In this document: piece by piece, positions 55,839 to 64,000 of the stretch
How positions within the stretch are numbered: the first letter of the stretch is position 1
Layout: every line of letters begins with the position of its first letter
Origin: Carex sylvatica
Taxonomy: Eukaryota > Streptophyta > Magnoliopsida > Poales > Cyperaceae
NCBI GenBank assembly: GCA_964058845.1
Contig: CAXKVR010000019.1
Location: forward strand, 310,001 to 374,000
Direction of reading: 5' to 3'
DNA length: 64,000 nucleotides
Translations under genes and position numbers: made by a program
The notes under the pieces: generated by a model
What the model was told of the DNA's origin: nothing
Seen by the model: only the letters and a program-made list of their open reading frames with translations
Database searches by the model: none

Positions 55839-57698
55839 ATGCAAAGCCTAACCACCAATTTGCAAAATTGCTCTTCCTGGTGGAATTCGCAAATGAACAG
55901 GGACTATTGTGCAAATAATACAAATCAGAGTGTAATGGACAAGTCTGTCTCCTCTACAACTCAGTCGTCAAGTAGGTCCCGTCAAGATGGTTCAGCATTG
56001 AGCGATACTTCCATCCATTCTGGTATATATATATACATATATATATATATATGTACTTTTCTTTAATATCAACTTGTTTATAGTTTGAGGTTTCAATTAC
56101 AGTAACATGAATGTAAAATGCTACTTATAGCAGGCATGGCTGCAGTTCCGTTCTTCTAATATCTGGTAAATTTTTTGTTGAGTTTAAACAGGCAGTTATG
56201 ATAAGAGAGACGGTCAGCTGAAATCAGTTTTATCCCTCGGGAATTCTGATTCTTCTTTTACTGCTCCTAAGCTTGATATTTCACAGTCCTTTGTACGTTA
56301 TTCTAATTTATTTAGAATTCAAGGGTTCATTTATTTATTTATAACATTTCAGGTTATGTTGGTCTGATATATATATTTTATTTAAATTTGTCAGGCCTGT
56401 GTGCCGTACCCATATCCGGATCCTTGCTATGTTGGCACCATGGCTGCATATGGTTCGCCTCATATGGTATGTTTTTTGTTGCGAGATATTATGTATGTTT
56501 TGAATTGGGGGCTTTGCATAGAGAATTGAATTTTATATTTTTAATTATTTTAATAGGTAAATGTACAAATGATGGGAATGAATTCCAATTCTCGAGTGCC
56601 ACTACCTCTTGAGGCGGCAGCAGAGGAACCAATATATGTGAATGCGAAGCAGTACCATGCAATTCTTAGGAGGAGGCAACTGCGCGCAAAGTTGGAGGCT
56701 GAAAACAAACTTATCAAAGCTCGAAAGGTACTTATTTCTTCCATTATTGGCTTGGAATTTGCATGTATTGATTATTTAATAACATGTTTGCCTGCTTCCA
56801 AGTTTGCAACTGTAAGACTTATTTTATCTTTGGTCCCGCTTTATAATATGGCGGTATTGAGTAGAAATTTGCTTTTGTAGGGGCAAAGATGGAAATAAAT
56901 TTCAGGGTTGGTTAGAGATGTATTGATGGAGAAGTTGTTATTTTTGGGAGAATTCATGAATGGGCTATTTGACAACATCTCTGTCAAACTTCCATGATGT
57001 ATTTGGACTAAATACTTTGAAATAAAACGGTACTGAAGTCGATACAGGGTTTATGACTTGGTTGAACGCATGTTCAGTCAAGGACCTACTTATTATAATG
57101 TAAAACTAAGGTTTTTGCTACTTGGTCAATTCATAGACTATCTTATAACGTAGCTTTTAAAAAAAAAGTAAAACCTACTTATATTAACTACTTTTTATTA
57201 AAACAATATCGACTTTTTATAATTTTTTTTGCTGCTATTGTTATCAATATTGTTTCCTCTTATATTACTATAATAATTCTAATAATAATAATAAGTTATC
57301 ATTAGAAATTTTCTTGGAAGTAATATTTTTTCTTTAAATCTCTGTAGCCATATCTCCATGAATCACGCCATCTTCATGCGATGAAGCGGGCACGTGGATC
57401 TGGTGGCAGGTTTCTTAATACCAAACAGCAACCTCAGCAGGTCCAGTCATCTACCACCTTAGCACATGTCCCACAAGGCGCAGGCACTAACATTGGATCT
57501 CAAATTCAAGCTACTAACCGAACTGCAACCGGTTCTTCTATGACTGTAACTCCGTCTCACTCCATGAATGCACCAACAGAGCATCTCAACTATGGATCGC
57601 TTGATTTCAGAGGGGGGTTTCAAGCTGTAAATGGGTTTCGAAACGGAATTGGAATTGGCAATGTTTCATCTCAGCATGGTATTTCTATTATGCGGTGA
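55839..57698 (+). CDS. NF-YA (HAP2/CBF-B) subunit of the CCAAT-binding factor
   Basis: Exons: 55839-56022, 56192-56292, 56395-56466, 56557-56727, 57348-57698; GT-AG borders, consistent phases, 292 residues. The start MQSLTTN was chosen because plant NF-YA proteins commonly begin MQS and the upstream in-frame codons lack an ATG. The conserved core spans about residues 142-202: [19 protein letters not shown] (helix A1, contacts NF-YB/NF-YC), linker KLIKARKPYLHES, and [19 protein letters not shown] (helix A2 and DNA-binding loop). The core is split by the 56728-57347 intron, between ARK and PYL. Also seen: a Ser/Gln-rich N-terminus and [12 protein letters not shown], typical of plant members. 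In nuclei, NF-YA joins the NF-YB/NF-YC dimer to bind CCAAT. No damage seen. Confidence 0.95.
56022..56060. repeat. (AT)n/(ATAC) tract at a splice donor
   Basis: The intron after the first coding exon starts GTATATATATATACATATAT. The alternating run begins at the donor itself, so a length change here could affect donor context. Confidence 0.85.
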
Positions 57699-57710
57699 AG
57701 TTTTAGTAAC

Positions 57711-57731
57711 CTGGCAAATCATCCTTGGCTT
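57711..57731 (+). promoter_or_regulatory. miR169-type target site in the NF-YA 3' UTR
   Basis: Starting 13 nt after the stop codon, the 21-nt site reads CTGGCAAATCATCCTTGGCT plus T. It is near-complementary to the conserved plant miR169 family. By my recollection of miR169 the 3' part of the site (ATCCTTGGCT), opposite the miRNA 5' end, pairs fully; one G:U pair and one or two mismatches lie elsewhere. miR169 is known to guide cleavage of NF-YA mRNAs at this place in many plants. Confidence 0.88.
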
Positions 57732-59725
57732 ATGGTAATTTCATCTAGTAGGTGTCTTCCGGGGTAAAATGTCACCCAATGTGTAGCGTGTTGGTGAAAA
57801 AGTGAGTTTAGTTTTTAATGTCATGTAACCTTTGTTGCATCAAACAAAGTTTGTGAGTTTGATGAAGATGTGTGTTGTTATTTCTCAGGGATGGTTCCTT
57901 TTGGACACTGCTTTAAAACAAATCTTTTCTGGTTATTCTTTTGGTTTGACGATGGTGGTTTGGTGATCTTTAATGAGAAATCAGCATGCAATTTCTTTCT
58001 TTTGTGCTTTCTTGATTTTTTTTTTTTCTATGAAAATCTTTGTAGAGGCTGCGAAGTCTGAGGAATTGAAATTTCGAATTTTGGGTAACCAACAGTTTTA
58101 GAATTTTTTCTAGACTTTTTTTTCCTAGCCAACTGTGCTACTCCCCTTCCACTTTATTGTTTTGTTTTATTTGATAAATTTTGATTGTGTTAATCTGGGA
58201 TTTGACATTGCAGCATTCAACTGATGCTGCTTTCCCTAGATATCGATAATTAAACATTACAAGTAAAATTATGAATACAATATTTATTTGAGCAAAAGTG
58301 TTAAGTGTGTCAATACAAAATATACAATTTAACTTGAGAAAATAAAATTGCAGACGGATTTAATTTCCATTTTTTAAGTACATGTGACAAATATGGAATA
58401 ACTCTAGTCATTTTTAGTCTTTTCCATCACACAATTTAAATTCTTAGCAGTTGAATTTTAATGACTATTTAATGGACAACAATTAAAATTAAATTTTAAT
58501 CCATTTTTTTATCTAAATGACGGATAACACATCAGCAATTTTTAATGTTGCTTTAAATAATATATTTTAAAATATCAAATGAATATACTATAAAAGTTGA
58601 ATGTATATTAAAAATTACCCTTAGCTATACTGAAATTGTACATAAACATTGAGCCTGTTTTGATCAAATCCACTTGATCCTTAGCATGTAGGCATTTTTG
58701 TAAAAATCGGAATGCGCTCGACAAATAAACAAAATATTGTAGACTATTATGCATTCGTGTTAATTTTTGTATGCATATATCTAACTAGTTATATAGAATA
58801 TATTTATCTTATCTAATAAGATATACGTATTGCGATTTCTCTATATATAGAGAATAATAACATGAAAGAGTACAAGTAATTTGATTATGTAAAAAATAAA
58901 CCATCTTGAACTGTTATATATGTACACAGTACACATTTATATTAAAGCAAGTCACAGTTCCAAAATATATTCTAAACTATGTTATAATAATTAACAAAAT
59001 ATTATAATATAATTGCTAATACTTGTAATTTATGTTAAGGAAAATATCATGCCAAATTTGATTTTTCGCTTAACATATATAATGACTTAAATTTTTTAAT
59101 TTTACACATACCAATCGATCTTGAAATGCAACTAATCGGATTTGATAGCTGATTAATTAGACATTTAAGGCCGTAAACTACATGTAGGTATCATGTTATG
59201 TTAAGATCATTGTAAAATAATGCAGAATTCTGGTTTCGTGATTAATAGTTTGTGTGTTCAATTCATTCATATACCCTGGTGTTAAAAGAAATAAAAATGT
59301 ATATGAAACATTGTCGAATTTTACTATTTTTCTGATGTCATGGATGGGATATAGGTATATGATCCCCATCTGTTACCTATATATGAACATATCAACATAG
59401 ACACAACGGATATTGACAATTTGATCTTTTTGGTTGAATGTCGAAGTCTTGGGTTAAAATACTTGTACAATCTTATGTAGGAAATATCTTTCTTTCAAAA
59501 TAAAATTACATAGTCGATATGTAAAAGAGAGATATCCATACTGACATCTGTAGTCAAATTTATTTGCAGGAAAAGAACAGAGACATGTGGGATGGTTGTG
59601 ATTAACATTTACAATGCAAATTCCAATGCCTTGATCATGCCTCATGCACAAAACTGCAGTGCACATCGCAGATACTACTGCATCTTTCCTTCCGCAGCTT
59701 GTAGTCTGCTTCCTTTAAAAGTGTT
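57732..59725. other. NF-YA 3' UTR, then intergenic DNA
   Basis: The 3' UTR probably extends to about 57.85-58.0 kb; no unambiguous polyadenylation signal was identified. From about 58.1 kb the DNA is AT-rich with no recognised gene or element. The 70-residue minus frame at 59454-59666 overlaps the presumed start of the LINE and is not supported. Confidence 0.4.
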
Positions 59726-60409
59726 ATGACTACTGAACATAAGGAGACCGAGGAGGATGACGACGATGATCTTTTAGATAGCAACCCGTTTTCAGCTTTA
59801 GGTGATGAAGGGATATATGAGGAGTGAACAGTAGAGACAGTTGGGAAGTTTTTGAGAGCTATCAGTAACAATGAGGCTGCTATGCACCTTGCTGAGGTGC
59901 AGCCACCAGTTTTGTCGGAGCCACGACATAGTGTTCGATTGCAGGAGAAACTTACCGGTAGGAAGGAAGCTCAGGGGTTGACTACGGGCAAAGAGGTGAA
60001 GGTATCTAGCTCTAAAGGGAGGAAAGCTGCTGCCCCTCCAGCTCATACAGCTAATGGTGGCAAAGGTCAAAAGGCCAAGGGGGTAGGTACTGTTGCTGGT
60101 GACAAGACTATGCCGAGTGCTCCTTCCTCTTCAAGTACTGTATCTTTAGTTCAAGCTTTTTATTTTTCGCATTTTTCTGATCTAGATGTGTTAGATATGT
60201 TTGACAAATCGGGTTTTAAGATACATGAGAATGAGGAGGATAGACTTCAGGTCATTAGAAAAACTAGGGGATTTTCTTAAGATAATTTTAAGGCGATTAT
60301 TGAGGATACTGTGCTTATGGGTTCTTTACCAAAAGATAAAAAAGGTTATGTGTTTTTGAAGAAAGATTTAATTTCTTATAATCCAGAAGGGGGCAATAAG
60401 GTTACTTAA
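59726..60409 (+). pseudogene. LINE first ORF, two in-frame stops
   Basis: One frame from ATG at 59726 (MTTEHKETEEDDDDDLLDSN) to the stop at 60407-60409, broken by TGA at 59825-59827 and TAA at 60278-60280. It reads EPRHSVRLQEKLTGRK, a Lys/Ala/Ser-rich basic stretch, then YVFLKKDLISYNPEGGN. Low-complexity acidic then basic segments are usual for the poorly conserved region before the endonuclease in plant LINEs. No CCHC knuckle or RRM is visible. Its stop codon overlaps the next start as TAATG. Confidence 0.6.
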
Positions 60410-63400
60410 TGTTAAATATCTTATGTTGGAATGCTCGAGGGTTAGGTGTACCAGTCAAATGTAGATTTCTAAGAAACCTTTTGAATACTCATAATATTGA
60501 TATAGTAGGGATTCAGGAAACTAAAAAACCAGATTTTAAAGATAGACTGTTAGGTGCTTTGAGTAGGAATATAACACGTTGGGTCACCCTTCCTTCCACT
60601 GGATCAGCAGGAGGGATTTTGATAGGGATTAATTTGTCATTTCAAATATTTTACTAGGTAAATTTTCGATTACTGTGCACCTTCGAAATAAGATAGATGA
60701 TTTTGAGTGGCTTTTCACTATTGTATATGGTCCAATAGTAGCTTCTAAAAGGTCTGATTTTTTACAATAACTTAATGCTTTACCTAATTTAGGAGTTCCT
60801 GCATGGTTATTAAGTGGTGATTTTAATATGGTAAGACAAAGAAGTGAGAGAATGGGGAATAGTTATAATCATGTGATTAGTTCCAAATTTAATAGATTAA
60901 TTTTTTATTTACAACTTTTAGAGTTACCTCTAAGTAATATAAAATATACATGGGCAAGATCTAATACCTCAACTTCTTTAGCTTTGCTTGATCGATTTCT
61001 ATGTTCTGTTGAGTGGGGAATGACCAGAGAGCTAGGTTGACATGGTTTTTAGAGGGTGATTTGAATACAAAATTCTTTCATATATGTGTCTCTAATAGAA
61101 GAAGAACAAATATTATTCTAACTTTAGAACATGAAGGGGTATTCATTAGTGATCCAGCAGCTTTGAAAAGTCATGTGACTAATTTCTATAAAAACTCGTT
61201 GGAAACATGTAATACTAGAGATATATCTATGCATGAGGGGTTACGGGTTATGCATCTGAAAAGTTGAGTGAGTCACAATGTTTTGACTTAGAACAGATGT
61301 TTTCTTTAGATGAAATTAGGAAAACTGTTTTTGCTTGCAATGCCTCTAAGGCTCCAGGACCAGACGGGTTTTTGTTTGCCTTTTATCAAGCTAGTTGGGA
61401 TTTCATTAAATCTGATTTATACAAAGTTTTTACATCCTTTTATTTTCTGAGCTAGATATTTTCAAATTGAACATGGCTTTTGTATGTCTCATACCTAAGA
61501 AGGAGATAGCTCATTGTATTTATAATTATAGACCTATTAGTCTTATTAATTACAGTTTTAAACTAATTACAAAATTGTTGGCTGATAGGTTAGCAAAAGT
61601 GATGAATTTTTTAATAAGTGATACTCAAACTGCTTTTATTAAAGGTAGGTATATTTTGGATAATGTGGTTTGTGCTAATGAGGTATTACATCAAGTTCGA
61701 GTTTCTAAAACAAAAATGTGTCCTTTTTAAGTTGAATTTTGAAAAGGCGTATGATTTAATAAATTGGGAATTCCTACAAGAACTTTTACTTGCTCGGAGT
61801 TTTGGGTCTAAATTTAGACGATGGATTTCTGATATTTTGCAAGGTAGTAGGACGTGTATTAGTGTAAATGGTTGTTTGGGCGAATACTTTAGTTGCAAGA
61901 GAGGATTGCGACAGGGGGATCCTCTACCCCCCTTTCTATTCGATATAGTGACTGAGGCTTTGCATAAAATTTTACAAAAAGCTAAAATGGTAGGTTTCCT
62001 TACAGGTTTGGGTAATTTTGTAGGTGTTGGGGATATCTTGAATTTGCATTTTACATATGATACCTTGTTATTTTTGGAAGCAAGTGATAAGATGGTCGAA
62101 ACTCTTAAATTATTATTGTCAGGTTTTGAGAATATGACTGGTCTGAAAATTAATTATCACAAGAGTTTTATGATACCACTGAATTTAAATGAGCTAGATA
62201 GTAAGAGATTAGCGGATAGGTTTGGTTGCACCATAAGTCAATTACCTATAACTTAGGACTACCTGTGCATTGGAAATCTATTCCTGTTGAATGTTGGCAT
62301 GTCCTAATCGATAAAATTGAGAAAAAACTACAGGGATGGAAAAGTAAATTACTTTCTATAGGGGGTAGAGTAACATTACTAAATGCAGTAATTTATGCCA
62401 TTCCTTTGTATTGGCTTGCTCTGTATAAAATGCCTGTTCAAATTAGAAAGCATATTGACAAACTTAGGAGGAGGTTTTTATGATATGGGGGTAGTTCAGT
62501 TAGAAAAAAGATTTCTTTGGTTTCATGGTCAATAGTTTGTGCTAGTAAATCACATGGGGGTTTGGGTCTTTTGAACTTGCATACTATTAATACTCTATTA
62601 GCTAAATGGTGGTACTGATATAATGACCCTGCAGTTGTAGGGATATGAAAGTATATTATTCTAGCTAAATATGGGTCGCAAGGATATAGTTATAGGATGT
62701 CAGTCTTTTGGAGGAATGTTCTCAAACTAAAACCATTTGTTGACTTGGGGTTTCAGAAAAAAGTAGGAAATGGTAAGGAGGTTTTGTTTTGGACAGACAG
62801 ATGGATGGGCGAATATCCTTTAAATGATTTATATCTCCAGTTGTTTTTAGTTGCAACTAATATTAGTATATCTGTAGCTTCAGTTCTAGATTCTGGAAAT
62901 ATTAATTTAGCTTTTAATTAGGAGACAACTAACATGGGAACTTAGGGATGAATGGTATGGTTTAGTTTCTCAAATGAGGGTAGTGCCCTTGGATATTGAT
63001 GCGACTGATACTTTGTGTTGGAGATGGAATACTAATGGTCAATTTACGGTAAATTCTTTTTATAGTTGGCTTGAGTATGGAGGGATTCAAAATATTACTT
63101 TTAATACTATTTGGAAAGCAAAGATTTCATTTAAAATTAAGATTTTATTGTGGCTTGTTAAGCAGGATAAGATCCTGACTAGAGTAAATTTGAGCAAAAG
63201 AGGATGGCTAGGAGATGTAGCTTGTCATTTTTGTGGGGCACCTGAAACAATAGATCACTTGTTTGTGCAATATCCATTTTTTAGAACAATTTGGAATTAG
63301 ATTGCTGATTATAATAATTTCGCGTTTGATATTACAACTATGGAGGAATTGTGGTTTATTGATGCTTTAATTTCTTTTAAAGATAGGTATTTGATCGAAT

Positions 63401-63708
63401 TGGTAAGAGGGGCAGTTTTGTGGGTCATGTGGTTAACAAGAAATAAATTTTGTTTTCATGGGATACATACTTCTTTTAGATCCATAGGATCTCAAATTAT
63501 TTCTTTAGCACAATTTTGGGTGAGATCCAAAGGAAGGGGTACTCTTCTTACACTATCTTTAGTTCTACCTACTGATGTGATGCAATTGCATGTTTTCTTT
63601 GATGATTTTCTATTGCAGGAGGAGAGGGTAGCTGGAACAAATGGTTTAGAGCATCAGACTAATGATGATAGCTTACTGGTTGTTCATTCGGTCGTTTCTA
63701 ACATTTAG
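60409..63708 (+). pseudogene. L1-type LINE ORF2: endonuclease, reverse transcriptase, zf-RVT; inactive
   Basis: In order: APE-type endonuclease (ILCWNARGLG at the start, VGIQETKK, later WLLSGDFNMVRQRSER); a gap after LLDRFLCSVEW, where about 200 residues seem deleted; the RT lead-in RARLTWFLEGDLNTKFFH and ASKAPGPDGF; RT CLIPKKE...NYRPISLINYSFKLITK; motif A written LKLNFEKAYD, where the catalytic Asp would be expected at N; GLRQGDPLPPFLF; and the motif C place LHFTYDTLLF instead of FADD. Then comes zf-RVT (VACHFCGAPETIDHLF). It is broken by several frameshifts and stops (60657, 61040, 61267, 61455, 61730, 62256 and others). Both catalytic motifs are altered, so it is dead. Confidence 0.9.
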
Positions 63709-64000
63709 CTAGATGATATGCATGTTATTTCGTATATGTTGGCAGTTTTGTGGGTCATGTGGTTAACAAGAAATAAATTTTATTTTCATGGGATACATAC
63801 TTCTCTTAGATCCATAGGATCTCAAATTATTTCTTTAGCACAATTTTGGGTGAGATCCAAAGGAAGGGGTACTCTTCTTACACTATCTTTAGTTTTACCT
63901 ACTGATGTGATGCAATTGCATGTTTTCTTTGATGATTTTCTATTGCAGGAGGAGAGGGTAGCTGGAACAAATGGTTTAGAGCGTCAGACTAATGATGATA
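63411..64000 (+). repeat. 330-bp tandem repeat at the LINE 3' part
   Basis: GGCAGTTTTGTGGGTCATGT at 63411 recurs at 63741, and the following 260 bp to the window end are almost identical (for example TGTTTTCATG against TATTTTCATG, and GAGCATCAG against GAGCGTCAG). The second copy is cut by the window edge, so more copies may follow. Confidence 0.92.

Noticed and set aside
1..64000. tRNA and rRNA genes
   Set aside because: No cloverleaf with plausible anticodon and TTCGA-type box, and no rRNA-like sequence, was noticed on either strand; a covariance-model scan would be needed to be certain.

Overview
This is nuclear DNA from a flowering plant. It is AT-rich, its genes carry many short GT-AG introns, it has an NF-YA transcription factor gene with a miR169-type target site in its 3' UTR, and it is crowded with plant-type transposons: hAT-like and Mutator-like elements, MITEs, Copia and LTR pieces, and L1-type LINEs. 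I cannot name the species or decide firmly between monocot and dicot.

Layout. 0-6.4 kb is a mosaic of MITEs and a diverged direct duplication (about 1.52-2.19 kb against 3.70-5.33 kb). In the second copy two elements sit as clean insertions, and the first copy serves as the empty site. 6.4-11.2 kb (minus strand) is a gene of at least twelve exons resembling the plant DUF629 (UCH-related) zinc-finger proteins. Its splice phases are intact, but it carries two in-frame stops, each explainable by C-to-T change, and a probable frameshift. It also contains a tandem duplication of an exon pair. 11.2-19.3 kb is gene-poor: repeats, MITEs and a foldback element broken by a probable solo LTR.

19.3-38.6 kb is the most unusual region. 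It holds copies of a spliced gene family joining an RNA recognition motif (RRM), a Cys-containing linker and an RNase H-like domain. The plus-strand copy (19.3-24.2 kb) keeps the promoter-like region and RRM exons but is broken. A 1.15-kb unit spanning a transposon/gene junction has been amplified into tandem arrays, two units pointing right (22.9-25.16 kb), about two pointing left (25.16-27.37 kb) and about four more pointing left (32.8-37.7 kb). The first two arrays meet head to head as a 4.4-kb palindrome with almost no spacer. A separate minus-strand copy (29.68-30.83 kb) keeps an open RNase H exon with all expected acidic residues, whereas every complete array unit has lost the segment with the catalytic Glu. 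If the palindrome is transcribed it would give a long double-stranded RNA matching this open copy; that is inference.

38.6-55 kb is mostly intergenic: a weakly supported small gene (42.86-43.81 kb), a hAT-like element nested in a MITE, a deleted Mutator-like element (46.82-49.13 kb), a duplicated gene scrap shared in inverted orientation with 18 kb, and hAT-like MITEs. 55.1-57.9 kb is the NF-YA gene, the one gene here that looks fully functional. 59.7-64.0 kb is a plus-strand LINE with dead reverse transcriptase motifs, running off the window.

All gene models were made by eye from splice consensus and reading-frame continuity; no database search or alignment program was used.
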